The notes beneath the pieces are model-generated. The model saw only the letters and a list, made by a program, of their open reading frames with translations, was not told where the DNA came from and searched no databases. Source: Pseudeuparius sepicola (taxonomy: Eukaryota; Arthropoda; Insecta; Coleoptera; Anthribidae). Taken from it: a stretch of DNA of 64,000 nt. The position numbers were made by a program, and so were the translations under genes. This document shows, piece by piece, positions 1-11,400 of this stretch (within the stretch, counting starts at the first letter, position 1; each line of letters opens with the position of its first letter). The stretch is from NCBI GenBank assembly GCA_963920635.1, contig OY987299.1, forward strand, positions 130,569,373-130,633,372, given 5' to 3'.

Positions 1-2203
1 TCTTTATATACTATTTTATATACAGTCATTCATATTTTCAAAATGAAACTCCATTTACTTGTATTTAGTCAAAGCACTGTCGTAATTTTTTCCATGCAGA
101 AATATGCCTCCGGGTGACGGATTTTACAACTCGGTCGTTAGCAATCTTTGGCCGCCTTCCGGGCAGAAACATTTCGGAAAGCGTGGGACGTCAATTAAGT
201 AAACCGCAGCTCCGCTGCTGGTGGTAAAATCCATAGATGGCACATAAAAAGAAGGAAAAATCGAGCAAATTAAAACAATGTAAAAAGAGAATGAAAAAGA
301 ATAGGTAGTTTCCAAATTCTTATAATAATATTTTTGTTTTTTAATTTATAAGTGTATTGTTTAGAACGTAAGCCGACAAAGTGAGTCATCCATTGTTCTC
401 GTCTTTCATAAGGCCCGGCATTTTTTTATTCGCAGATAGTACATTATATGGGTTGTCAGACTAATAGTCGTTGGTATCAAAACGAAGTAGATCCTATTTT
501 ATAACGTCTTCGTAGACATCTTGTCAATGTATTTCTTAAATCAATGAATCCTTATCGGTATATAGCAGGTTACATTCAGACGGTTGAAATAGAGCATAAT
601 ATATTCATAATGAAAATCATAAACACACGTTTTCGAAATCTCTAGAATTGCTGCTCCAATATAGAGTGGTTTATTAAAAAATATTTTTGATTTGCTTAAT
701 TCTACATTAATTAAACCAACGATATATAGAAATAGATACATTACCAAAGAAAACTTGTTCTGTTTCATGATTTTAAAAAGATGTTATTGCTGGCACATTG
801 AAGGTTTCCAGTTTTTTTATACGATCTACGTTATTTTGTAAATATAAGTATCTCAAAGCATATCTACAACATACAAGTCTATCAACAAATTATTATTTAT
901 TATGCATTACAAATTATGAAAAACCGAATTTAAGAAATGCCAATGTAAACAAATTACCTAGACTTCTTCCTCCCGACCAGCTAATGTAGAAGCAAAACAA
1001 AACAGTGTTATTTGTATTACCGTAAGTCGTATATTCCTATATATCGTTGGATTAACCATTTATCAACGTTCTCCTTACTTTTTACATACATTTCCTCAAT
1101 TCCTAGTTCACAATTCGAGTGATGCAAAATAACTATACTAGAAGTACTCTGTAAAAAACTGAACTGAAAAAACTGAACTTTTAAGATTGTGAAATTATTG
1201 ACATCTGTTCCTGTTCCACATGGAAAACTTGAACGAGAAGCGAGAGAGATGAATTCCAAGAATGTTGCTCTCTACAAGTTTTTAAGCTTTAATTGAATCA
1301 GTTCGATAAATTAAACATTTTTACAAACTAATCCGCACATATTTGTCCCAATTTTTCTCGTAGCAAGTCGTGCTACACGCATAAGGAAAATGCATTTGCG
1401 TGAAGAATAGGCAATGAAAAATGTATTCTCGCCTTAAAAGCGTAAAGAAATATAAATGTAGCGTTTCGCAGATTAAAACATAAAAAGTATAAGGTGTATA
1501 AATTAAAATTCCACTTACGTGTTTTGTGACTTTTACAAGATTTCTTGTACATACCTGAAACAAAATAAGGAATAATTTAAAATGGAGAACAACTTCAGGT
1601 TGGCTGAAAATAAAAGACGATTAAATTACAGGTCTGGCAGGAACTGTTGCATATATTTTAACTTTAGAAATAAATATTATATTCTTCATTGATATAAGAA
1701 ACTTCCTAATTTTCCTGTAAAGCAACTACAAAATAATAAAGATTCAGAATTGTTTAATATCGGGACAAGAGAGGGAAGGGATCTACTAAAAATGGTTAGC
1801 TTGATACGCCACTGGTGAGTGGATTCGAACTCTGAGGTCATTAACGACGTGGTTCCACTTTAAAAACGAAAGAAAAATAAAGTTTTATGGGGAAGAGAAT
1901 CGACGGCCGAGTTTTTCTATAAACGCCACAAAAGTCAACGCGTTCGCGCAATTTAGTTTAACGGGAGTGGTAACGTACACAGAACGTTAAATATAAAAAC
2001 GTAATATTAACTTTACTGCATCATTTTTTTATATGGAAAGTCAATGAATTGTTCGATAACAAAGTCAAATAAGTAACAGAACAAAGTCGAATAGTTTTGG
2101 CGACGATTTTGCTTCTGTTTTAAGTTTAATGTTAGTTTAATTTATGTCCTAATTTAACTACTGATCTGGCAATGGCTAAAGGTGTCGTCTGGCGAACAGT
2201 GTG
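1..2203. other. AT-rich stretch without a recognisable gene
   Basis: Only short open frames (80 codons or fewer) occur on both strands, and none carries a motif I recognise. No terminal repeats, tandem arrays or RNA genes are visible. It most likely is intron or intergenic DNA. Confidence 0.5.
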
Positions 2204-2205
2204 TA

Positions 2206-2604
2206 AGAATATATCCATAATATGAAGTCGAATAAGCATAAGAAAAATGGGTATATGAAGGTAAGGTTGCCACTACAACCTAACGCAATCGAAACGGTTC
2301 AACCCATCGCGGTGGACGGGCACTAACCGCAAATAAGTTTTCCCTACTAACCGATTAGGTGGGGAAACCGTCAGGGAAGGCGTGGCGCAGCCTCTACTCT
2401 CCAATTTGCCCGTGCTTCACCCCACCACCTCCCACTACTTAATTCCCTCATTATAATATTTTATTATAATCACATCTTATTTGCTATTCGCTCGTGCCTC
2501 TCCCTACTCTGGTTGTAAGATTGCATTGCTCTCAAGTAGTAGCAACGTCGCATTTATACCTATCCCTTTTCTACTTATTTGATTTCTCATTATGGATATA
2601 TTCT
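2206..2604. mobile_element. 399-bp TA-flanked MITE-like element
   Basis: The ends are inverted repeats: AGAATATATCCATAA at the left and its near complement TTATGGATATATTCT at the right, flanked by TA (2204-2205 and 2605-2606). The similarity continues inwards imperfectly for about 35 bases. The interior has no coding potential, so it is non-autonomous. The TA duplication suggests Tc1/mariner-type mobilisation. About 155 bp of the interior (2403-2558) recurs in the same orientation at 29675-29832. Confidence 0.75.
2403..2558 (+). repeat. Dispersed repeat, copy 1 (shared with 29675-29832)
   Basis: A C-rich segment starting AATTTGCCCGTGCTTCAC and ending CAACGTCGCATTTATA is about 85-90% similar by eye to 29675-29832 in direct orientation. 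Here it sits inside a TA-flanked MITE; at the other site it stands next to a non-LTR retrotransposon end. It may be a captured 3' end of a retroelement or a core shared by two elements. No reading frame is shared. Confidence 0.75.
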
Positions 2605-3329
2605 TATTACAGATATTTTTTAGAAATCACGGCTTGTAGATAGTGTAATGAATATCACGGGTTCAAAGCCAAAGACTTTATTTAACTTCTCTTAAAATAA
2701 AAATAATAAGCTAAGCGTACGTTCCTATTTTGGAGCTTCTTCAGGACTAAAAAGTTATTATTTGTAATAATATAACTATTTAAAACAAATGAATTATAAA
2801 AATTAGCTATTTTTTTTTTAATTATTACGAAAACATATCCAATTTTCTCTCACCATAATAGTTTTTTTAACGATTATAAAGATTATAAATATAAAAATTA
2901 GGCATATTTTTCATTTTTGGTAAAAATTTGAAAATCTGGGAGAAAATTGGTAATATTTATTAAAATTGAGATTTAATGTCAAAAGAAAAAAATATTAAGG
3001 TTATAGTTGACAGAAAAGAAAATCTGGCATTTTTTGACAATTATGAATAGGTACAACATTTTAGGTTACATAATATTGTCATTAGGTTAAAGGTGGATTT
3101 ATAAACTCGACGTTTGCGTTGGCGCTCGCCGTTGCCGTTTGCGTCGAAAATTCAATCCCAATATTACTCAAATCATTAACATTAGCAGTTCCTTCAAATG
3201 GCTGCCCAAACAAGTACAAAAAAATGAAAAAAGTCAGGTTTTTCGACTATAATAATAATTTTTAAAAATCTTTTAATGTGTGTCATATGGGGCATATGTG
3301 TTTTCTCGAAAAGAAATATTAGGAATTTT

Positions 3330-3640
3330 TTATGGTGAATGGCGTCCGTGTGAGGTTGTGCAATTATTGCTAAAGATCTACACCCGTTGGGAATGAATTA
3401 TTTGAAGCTTGCTTCAAGCCATGTTCTGTTTTGTTTTGCTCTTTAACCCTCTTTTCAAGATTTTGACAAATCTCGTTGATCTAAAAGAATCTTTATGGTC
3501 TGATGATGCAAACAAGGTTTGCGAAACCGGTAACCTAATTTAATCAAATAAAGAAGATTTGTAGTAACATAGACTGTGGAATCTATTTTTCATATATTTT
3601 TTCAAATTCATTAATATCCGTTCATTTATTCATACTATTG
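3330..3640 (+). mobile_element. Probable Penelope-like element fragment around a hammerhead motif
   Basis: The segment holds a hammerhead-like core at 3497-3535, followed within 30 bases by AATAAAG and then by GACTGTGGAATCTATTTTTC. Hammerhead motifs in the terminal repeats of Penelope-like elements are established in eukaryotes, and this order of motifs resembles such ends. The resemblance of the downstream tail is from memory, not a search. No RT or GIY-YIG sequence is next to it, so if it is Penelope it is a short terminal piece. Boundaries are approximate. Confidence 0.4.
3497..3535 (+). ncRNA. Hammerhead ribozyme-like motif
   Basis: The core CTGATGA is at 3500-3506, a 6-bp stem II (GCAAAC, loop AAG, GTTTGC) at 3508-3522, and GAAA at 3523-3526. 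These are followed by the palindromic stem III ACCGGT (3526-3531) and the expected cleavage base A3532. Stem I is closed by GGT (3497-3499) pairing with ACC (3533-3535). The order and strand polarity fit a hammerhead with a minimal stem III, as in Penelope-like elements, where cleavage is often favoured by dimers. One extra T (3507) lies between the core and stem II, and stem I pairs firmly for only 3 bp, so activity is uncertain. Confidence 0.6.
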
Positions 3641-4130
3641 TCCTCTATTAATTTCTACCATTTCCAAAAAAAGTATCGTGAATAAATCTTCTTCCTTATG
3701 CAAAATTTTGGTGTTGTTAAAATTAGCAAAATGACCTGTATCATTAATATGCTAAACTAAACTAAACCTCAAGTTGATTTGTGGTGAATTATTCCCGCGA
3801 TTCGTATAAAAAGATGAAATTTTGGAATTTTCTTTTTTGAAAAATAACTTGGTACTGAATTTCTAAAAACACAGACTAACGAGTAATATATTTATTCTGT
3901 GCTAAAAGTAAGAAATCTGACGTGATGCAAGGAATTAATGAGAAGAAAATATAGGGTGTTACAAAAGAAAGTAGGTCAATCCATTAACCCTAGATTCTTT
4001 AAACCAAAATAATATAATTTTTTTTTCATTTAGACGTCTCTACTTAAAGTTGAATAACTTAAAAAAGCGAAAAAGCTGCTGTTTTAAAGATATTTAGTTA
4101 AAATTTGGCATATAGTTATTTATGTACCAA

Positions 4131-4232
4131 GGCACTGAAGTTCAACTTTTTATGACTCATGTGGAATTTAGTTGCCGAGGCCGCTGGCCGAGACAAATAA
4201 ACCGCATGAGTCATAAAAAGAACTTCAGTGCC
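4131..4232. repeat. Small fold-back (inverted repeat)
   Basis: About 30 bases starting GGCACTGAAGTTC and reading into TTTTTATGACTCATG (4131-4161) return as the inverted complement at 4205-4232 (CATGAGTCATAAAAAG ... CAGTGCC). The loop is about 43 bases and GC-richer. The CTTCAGTGCC end recurs near 5003-5015, so this fold-back and the next 0.8 kb may belong to one older element. Confidence 0.75.
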
Positions 4233-4439
4233 GAGGTATATGTACATATTATATATTTTTTTGAAATCGGAAAAAAATGTTTTATTAGGCCAAAAAATAA
4301 TCATAAGGGATCACGACTACGCGCGACGTTGCTTGACTTTGACGATTGCTTTACCTAGGTCAAGTATGACGAGATGCGGCACTTTCTGACAGAAAATCCA
4401 AACTGCCTGTTGTGCAGCCTCATGTAAAATAGACTAATA

Positions 4440-4830
4440 TTCAAACCAATGAATAAGGAACCCCCGGAAGGAGCCAAAGCTCTATGGGCATTATAAAATA
4501 CGTGAGACGGAAATCGCCCTGTATGGAGACTGAATTTTGACAAAATATTTTTATATTTGACAGTTGTCACGGTGGTTTGTGCTATTAGATATTTGTGTAG
4601 TTCTTCGATAAGGACTTTTTGGAGATCTATTATGGTTAGCTGTGCAGCCTGCGGCTATTCCGTGACTACCAGAACAAAATGTTTGGGGGATAACATTCCA
4701 TCGGTAAGTACTTTTGTAAACCGGAAACGGCATGCCGCCATATGCAGATACTGGACCGGTCCAGCGTAAAGCCCAAATTTGCTCCTTCCTGGGGTTCTTT
4801 ATTCATAGATTCAAACCTATTAAAATATGT
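4440..4830. repeat. Degenerate fold-back with GCTCCTTCC core
   Basis: The segment at about 4443-4485 (AATAAGGAACCCCCGGAAGG) returns inverted at about 4768-4825 (CTCCTTCCTGGGGTTCTTT). A further related copy lies at about 5545-5650 (TAGCTCCTTCCTGGAATTC). Opposing short open frames here are by-products of the symmetry. The family is not recognised. Confidence 0.6.
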
Positions 4831-5544
4831 ATACTGAAAGATAGGAAACAATTTCGCAATGTGTATGAAAAGTTAAATGGGATTTATTGGCCGGGTTTTG
4901 AATATTTGGTCACTTTTGACGGGCGATGGCTCCGCGTCTGACGTTTGATCTTTACATCTCGCCAAGGCCTACTTATTGAACAAATCGTACAATAATGGGC
5001 TACTTCAGTGCCGATTTCTGAGCTTTTAATGACGATTTTGAGAGACACTTTACTGCCGATTTCAAGAAAAATTTGTTTATTGTAACAATTTAAACGTTCA
5101 AAAAATTATCTTTAAAGTTTTATTGATATTTGACATGGGGTGTGTGTCAGTGTGTGGTGCTTAGATACTTTTTCGGGTGACTCTGGGTTGGTTGTGCGTC
5201 TTGTGGCTCTTCCCTGACAGCCAAAACTAAAAGTTTGAGGATATCTTTCCATGAGTAAGTAATTTTATAATATATTTTACTTTTTAGATACAAATTAAAT
5301 TCTGTTTTTATTCAACTTCACCTTTTTGAGGTCATGCACCAAAGGGCACAAGCGTATCATGTATAGGGTGTAGGAAAGTATCTACTTCTTTATAAGTGGA
5401 AATTTATAATTAGAATTGTTATATTATCGAGGATTCCTAAACTCAAAGATAGCAATGAAGACGTTAACATGACTAAACACGACTAAATAAAATTAAAACA
5501 TATTATGCAATTTTAATGTTCAATCTATACTATTTTAAAGTATA

Positions 5545-5680
5545 GTAAGACCGGAAGCGGCACCATATTATGCAGGCTCCATCCTGGTTCCGCACGTTAA
5601 TCCCAAATAGCTCCTTCCTGGAATTCTTTATTCGAAGTTTTCGGCGGTCGTCACATTTGGACGTGCCCAAAATCGCAGAT
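5545..5680 (+). repeat. Related copy of the GCTCCTTCC repeat
   Basis: ACCGGAAGCGGCACCATATTATGCAG and the following 80 bases align by eye with about 4718-4815 (ACCGGAAACGGCATGCCGCC ...) in the same orientation. It is diverged and lacks clear ends. Confidence 0.5.
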
Positions 5681-5823
5681 GTCGTATCAGCGTCCAGAGA
5701 TATTATATTCCCTAGACCTTGGTAGTATTCTTGCTGACAACGACCCCACCTCAGCGTCAGCTGCACTGAACTAGCTCAAAGATGCGCCAAACTTATCTAC
5801 CATTCCCCGCTTCCAAGGCACCC

Positions 5824-6135
5824 CGCGCCCGAAAACGCAAATTCGGGCGGCCGCGGCGGCGGCGGCGGCGGCGACGGACCGCGGGCGTCGCGACGCGCGG
5901 CGTCGGCGCCGGGCGGCGTCTCCATCTCCCCGGATAATCAAGTTGGCGACGCCCGTTCGGCCGTTAGTTTAATTAAATCATTAGCCGTAGTTAATTGACA
6001 GTGACAAATAGAGTTGGAGGGCGATGCGGCGTTGCTGCCTCCGCCGCCCGCTCCGGCAACGGCGCGGGGTGACTGGACGGGCGACGGGGATGTGCCGGAT
6101 GCGTCGGAGGAACGCCGGCGATTTCCGCATTTGGC
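5824..6135. promoter_or_regulatory. GC-rich, CpG-dense block with AT-rich homeodomain-like sites
   Basis: About 310 bases are strongly GC-rich, with a (CGG)n run near 5850-5872, in an otherwise AT-rich window. In the middle (about 5965-6010) lies an AT-rich island with TTTAATTAAATCATTAG and GTTAATTGACAG, cores that homeodomain proteins commonly bind. It is not bounded by repeats and shows no frame with protein features. It could be a promoter-proximal CpG-rich segment or a conserved enhancer, but that is inference. It ends directly before a TA-flanked element at 6139. Confidence 0.35.
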
Positions 6136-6140
6136 TTGTA

Positions 6141-7355
6141 GGCCAGGGAAATTACGGTAAAAAATAACGAAACCTAGACAAAATTCATAACCGCATTTTT
6201 ATAATGCCATCACAAAATATTGGTAATAAATGAACGCCAGAATTGTTTTTTTATACAAAATAAATATACGCGTGTGGGCGTTTTTTAGAAAAATACATTT
6301 TTTTGTTGTAATAAAGACGGCATAAATATTAACTGCGAATTTTAAGCTGCATTTATTAGTAAATAAGGTATATAAAGTTGAGATTGATACATTAAACAGA
6401 TTACGTTTGCGCAAGTATCCGAATGATGTAAAAATGACATTTTGCGTAATATTTTGTTGGGCAAAAATATTAACTGCGTTTTTATTATTTATAATTACCT
6501 TAAAAATCAAGTATTAACAGTTTCTTCTGAAATTAAACATATTGTTTCGCCGGAAATCGCATTTTAAAGAAATTTGAAGCTGTCTTTGAGAGCAAAATCA
6601 TTAACTGGCTGATTTTTGTTAAACTTTGTAAGTGGATTTTTAATTTTTTGAAATTAAACAAAAATTGGTAACGGAAGTATTTTGAAATGACAAATGACAG
6701 TTGACCTACATGTGCCGTAAATAAATGTTTAATTTCGCTATATGTGATTTAATACAGTTATATTGTAAAAAGGTAAAAAAACAGTTAATATTTTTGCTTT
6801 CCTAAAGAAATGACAAGTGACAGTTGACATATATGCGCCGTAAATAAATATTTAATTTCGCTTATATTATATGTAAAAAGTTAAACAAAAAAAAACAGTT
6901 AATATTTTTGCCTAGTCTATACCAATGAGAAGTGACAGCTGACAGCTTAGATAAATGTTTAATTTTGTATAAGTATACATTCTATTTGTAAAAGGGAATG
7001 ATCATCTGCAATAAAAACGTAGTTAATATTTTTGCTTTTGCCGAAACAGAAAATTATCCGATTTTTATCCCTCTTTGTCGGTCTAAGTTACTTCCATATT
7101 CTTAAAATGTTTAATTTCTTAATATATGTTAGCAAGGGAAGTTTCTTTTACCTAAAGAGTCTAAAAAAATCCAGTTAACATTTTTGCTCGAAATTTCTGA
7201 CGAAAAATAGGTGTTTTTTGAGGTAACTCAAGGTTCCGTTTTTTCAAAATGTTTAATTTTTGGTTTCTACCAACATATTTACTTATAACTTTGATATGGT
7301 AAAACAAAATTGCAGTTAATATTTTTTTCTAGGTCAAATTCCATTTTCCCTGACC
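6141..7355 (-). mobile_element. 1.2-kb TA-flanked element with alternating motif array, copy 1
   Basis: The ends are inverted repeats (GGCCAGGGAAATTACGG at the left; TTTTCCCTGACC at the right), flanked by TA at 6139-6140 and 7356-7357. The element is the inverted counterpart of 36560-37786, aligning over its full length. The interior is filled with repeated AAAATATTAACTG-type and AAATTAAACATTT-type motifs in alternation. The only longer frame (103 codons on the minus strand, 6199-6510) also exists in the other copy, but it contains the repeated motifs and has no recognisable domain. It is non-autonomous; the TA target suggests a Tc1/mariner-type mobiliser. Confidence 0.85.
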
Positions 7356-7357
7356 TA

Positions 7358-8660
7358 TAGGCGGACGATATTGGAATAGGTGTATGTTCAAATAGGGAAG
7401 TGAACGGTTTTTCAAATTTAGTGCCAGTGAATTTTCTTTTTACCTTTAACAATATCGTAGTACATATATAATTTGCTATTTTACAGCTTTGTTAGAGAGA
7501 AAATCCGCTTTCTGTTTTCCCGCCAATTTGAGCGATTTTTAAAAATTTACGTTGCAATAGTTTTTCCCTATGTAAACGTACTGTGCGATCTCTTCTTCTT
7601 CCAACCTGGCTGGTATCGGTTATGCCGTAAACCGCTGTGAAGCAAGTCACAGAACGATGCCCAGATTGGACTTTCCACTGTTGTCAGGCTGTACGTTTTC
7701 GAGCAGATTGAAGTATGATACCTATTTCATTAGTTATATTTTACTTTTTAATAATATGTATAATCGATTTTTCATAATATAAGTAATTTTATATTTAGAA
7801 TACCTAGTTACTTTTGTGACATGAAAGTAAAATGATTTAGGACTGGTAAAACTAAAATAAACATAAAGCATCTTTTCTGACAACTGAGAAAATAAAGGAT
7901 TGACGTTCGACAGTCCACACCACTGTGAACGTGGACACAACAGTAACATAATATTTTACTATTTCGACGACGAAGAATACTGAGAATCATCGAAAGAAGT
8001 TGTATTTGTGTGTATATCTTCACAATGACGAAAAAGTGCTTTGTTAGCTATTGCACAAATACGTCCGATAATGCCATAGATAAAGGATTTATGATAATAC
8101 TAACAAAATGTTTGTGACTGTGCCCACCTGCGCCAGATAAAAAGAAACTGTGGTTTATTTATTTTATCAGAATCTCTTACTAACACAAGGTAGACACACT
8201 GCAAGAATACGTATAATAAGCTGTAAACTCAATAAATTAATTACATTAAGATAATTTAATCTGGGATTTCCTACAGTAAATAGAAAAATTAATCCTTTAT
8301 ACTCCTGCCTTCCTCTTCTTTATTATTGTTTAGACTAGAAGATAATAATAAATAATACCTAATATGTTTCTACGACAAAAGCTATCATCAAAAACAAAAC
8401 TGTCCAAAGTTTGGACACAGAATAATTCTGTGGTTTGGATTTGCTGGGTATGTTGTCCGCTGTCAGCTGAAGGATATTTCACAATGTCCAATTATTTTTA
8501 TTTCTTCTTCTTCTGAGCTAGCGTTCGGCAATTTTCGGGAACTATTGTGACGTAGAAACCCCCGTCGGCAAAACGAATGAAGATTTAAAAACTCTTCATT
8601 TTGTTTTCAAATTAGTAATTAATGAAACACTTTTGAGGAAAGTTATATGTGCTAATAGTG
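7358..8660. other. Stretch without a recognisable gene
   Basis: AT-rich sequence with only short frames. No paired ends or tandem repeats are evident. A less AT-rich piece at 7590-7700 looks like old repeat debris, but I cannot name it. Confidence 0.45.
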
Positions 8661-8852
8661 TAATTTGGTGATACTTCATCCGCTGATTAGCATTTTATCT
8701 AGAAATTCGATTAGAGGAAACTTCCCTATTGCAATCAAAATCGATAGATCTATGTCTATGGGAAGTGTTCTACAGGTGGTTTCATGTAAAATTTTTCGAA
8801 ATTTAAGGCTCCCCTGCAAAGTTATTCCAGCCTTGGGACACATTTCCGGCCA

Positions 8853-9858
8853 GTTGGAAGACACTACTTTACGGTGGAATTACCTTTTGCACCTTACCCA
8901 CCCTGAGGATATACTATAAGAAACAGTTGGTATGGGTCTATTCTACTTTCTAATTATTTATAACCTCATACCACGGACATATTTCTCTGGCTAAGTTTGA
9001 AACTTCTGGGGAAACCAGGTCCTCTTTAAACGAGTCCCTGGGAAAAAGAAATACTGCTCATTTGAATGACATATAAGGTTATGAAATTGTGGTTTAATAT
9101 CCTCTCTAAGCAGTGCAAGATCCAGAATATCCCTCATCACTCATCTGTATCTATTCAACTGTATTTTTCGAAGCACCTATTATTCGTCTTGTGTACAGAA
9201 CTTTTTTGTATGTTGGTTTATCTGAAAATAAAAATACCTATTCTATAGCCTTCTATAATTTAGACTTTTTTTACTCTTGTTCTTTTTTCATTACCTTAAT
9301 AGTTTTCCTGGAAAAAATAAAATTACTTTTTTGTTCCGTATTTAAATACAGTTATTTACAGTCACGACTGCGTAAAAACATAGTGGGTGGGTCGAGGGGT
9401 GGATGGTGGGTGTCATTTTTGTATCTTTCGTATTTTACTTTTTTCGTGGTAGGGAATACTTTTTCTACATTCAAAGACATTTAAATAAAGAAATTTGAAC
9501 CAGTGCCTACCATTTTAATTTTTTAAATTTACCCGAAACATTTTTTGTATTTCAGTGTCTTTGAATGTAGAAAAAGTATTCCCTACCACGCTCATAAATA
9601 TGGAACAAAAAAGTAATTTAATTGTTTTCAGGATAACTATTAAATTAATAAAAAATAGAAGAGTAAAAAAGTTTCTAAATTAATTGGGCTATAACATATG
9701 TAATTTAATTTTCAGATAAACCAACATACAAAGAAGAAAAAAGATCTGTAAGAAAATAAAAGTTTGTAAAAAAAGACGAATGAGTGTTTCGGGTTTCTAT
9801 CTATCCTTAGGATAGATACGGAGCAAAAAGTAATTCTACCGTAAAGTGTCTTCCAACA
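8853..9858. mobile_element. Fold-back element of about 1 kb
   Basis: The inner arms match without error for 34 bases (9445-9478 against 9557-9590, core GGTAGGGAATACTTTTTC). Weaker inverted similarity runs outwards to GGAAGACACTACTTTACGG (about 8855) and CCGTAAAGTGTCTTCC (about 9841). The left arm is longer by roughly 270 bases. The frames at 8665-8919 and 9113-9484 lie in the arm and are not credible genes. No target duplication is clear. Confidence 0.7.
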
Positions 9859-9954
9859 ATGGCTGGTAAGGTGTCCCAAAAATAAAGTTTCTAGATTAAA
9901 CCGTTTTTGAGAAAAAAATTAAAACCAAATTTTTTGTACCTCTTAAACATCAAA

Positions 9955-10755
9955 TCAAAAAAATTACGGTGGTTAGGTGTGTTTTTATCATAATAACACC
10001 CTGTATATTTTTCCTTCTTCGAAATCTACGCTTCTTTCCGATTACAACCATGTTTGCTCCAACCGTTTGGAAAATACAAGCGATTAAATTTTGAAAGTTT
10101 TCATTTCAAAAATAGGAATATCCATGGAAAAACAACCTTAATGTCATATGTTCGCTCCAGCCGTTTGGAAGATACAAGGGATTAAATTTTGAAAATTTTC
10201 ATATCAAAAATAGGAAAAACAACCTTAAGAAAGTGCTAGGAAAAAAATAACCTTAAAAAGTGCTACATGTATAATTCAAATAGCAATGTTTTAATATTGC
10301 TCATTACTCGAGAGAAGAAAGATAGATACATAAGAAATGCCTATTTATGGGGACAACAATATAAGTATGCAGGGTGTTTACTATAATGAAAATTTTAAAA
10401 ACAAAAGGTCGTTTAGTTCTATTAATCTGGTAAGAAATTTTTAGTTTTTCCATGGCTAATTCCCAGATTTGATATGAAAATTTTCAAAATTTAATCGTTT
10501 GTATTTTCCAAACGGTTGGAGCAAACATGGTTGTAACCGGAAAGAAGCGCAGATTTCAAAGAAGGAAAAATATACAGGGTGTTCTCCAAACGGTTGGAGC
10601 AAGCATATGACATATTTATATACATAGGTAGTTGTAATCGGGAAGAATAGTAGATTTCAAAAAAGGAAAAATATGCAGGGTGTTATTATAATAAAAGCAT
10701 ATCTAACCACCGTAATTTTTTTTTATTTGATGTTCAATTGTTTTTCTGAATGCTG
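9955..10755. mobile_element. Fold-back with repeated GCTCCAACCGTTTGG boxes
   Basis: The left arm runs from AATTACGGTGGTTAGG (about 9962) and the right arm ends at CTAACCACCGTAATTT (about 10725). Each arm carries a CAGGGTGTTAT-type terminus pointing outwards (about 10000-10010 and 10677-10687). The box GCTCCAACCGTTTGGAA or its complement occurs at about 10054, 10146, 10510 and 10592, next to the repeated segment TACAAGCGATTAAATTTTG. The arrangement suggests nested or internally duplicated copies of a mariner-like non-autonomous family. Confidence 0.65.
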
Positions 10756-10849
10756 ATTGCGAAAATATAGGAAAGTTACATATAGGAATACTTTTTTTCT
10801 AGTCAAAAATATGAAAATATAAGGAAATGAGGGGTGTGTTACTCTTGGG

Positions 10850-11400
10850 TGCACACAGCTGCTATTATCCGCAGTTTTACGGCGTCTATTGTGCGGGAAC
10901 ACAGAAAATACCCATTAAATTATGCTGCCATCGTCAATTTTCAAATAGCACCATACATCCACACTGGATGTACTTAAGATCTTTCTACTCCATATAGAAG
11001 AAAATTGTATTTTTTCGACGGAAGTCCTAAGTTCGAATCCCGCAGTACCAGCTGAGTATCTCCAGTTGCCTGCCGGACATCAATTCTCGTCGTCGAGAGA
11101 GAGGGCGCGCGAGCGCCCGAAGAGCTACAAATTGTAAAATCAATGTTCCCGAGGTGGCCATAAATTTCCCGGGAAGAATAACATGTTTGCTTGCCGGTGA
11201 GAAGGGCGACGGCAGTCCGTCCGCACCAATCGCGCCAAAAATATGTTGAAGACATTTTTTTAAACCTCAGAATTAAAAATGTTCTCCTCACGTTTTGGTA
11301 CCCGCAGGGCACGCATCCACTGTTGCAGGACAACCCAGTTGTATTAAATTATATTAGAATAAACCTAGAGGTGATGTAGAAAGGTTCGTTATTTGACATC
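10850..11400. other. Moderately GC-rich unique stretch
   Basis: Includes GAGAGAGAGGGCGCGCGAGCG and a short GGGCGC/GCGCCC hairpin near 11105-11120. A 119-codon minus-strand frame (10974-11333) has no recognisable domain. It may be ordinary host non-coding DNA; a coding exon cannot be excluded. Confidence 0.3.

Noticed and set aside
124..315. 63-codon minus frame as a gene
   Set aside because: Short, no motif, low-complexity FSFSFY start; expected by chance in AT-rich DNA.
1815..1850. GGATTCGAACTC as part of a tRNA
   Set aside because: Only a T-loop-like string on one strand; no cloverleaf can be drawn.
6199..6510. 103-codon frame conserved between two element copies as a protein gene
   Set aside because: It consists largely of the repeated A and B motifs read through in one frame; both copies are the same repeat, so sharing is not evidence of coding.
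8665..8919. 84-codon frame as a host exon
   Set aside because: Its 3' half lies in the arm of a fold-back, and the opposite strand has an equally long frame; no motif on either.
11020..11062. TAAGTTCGAATCCCGC-like string as a tRNA T-arm
   Set aside because: No matching acceptor, D or anticodon arm can be placed around it, and polymerase III box A is missing. At most a SINE relic.
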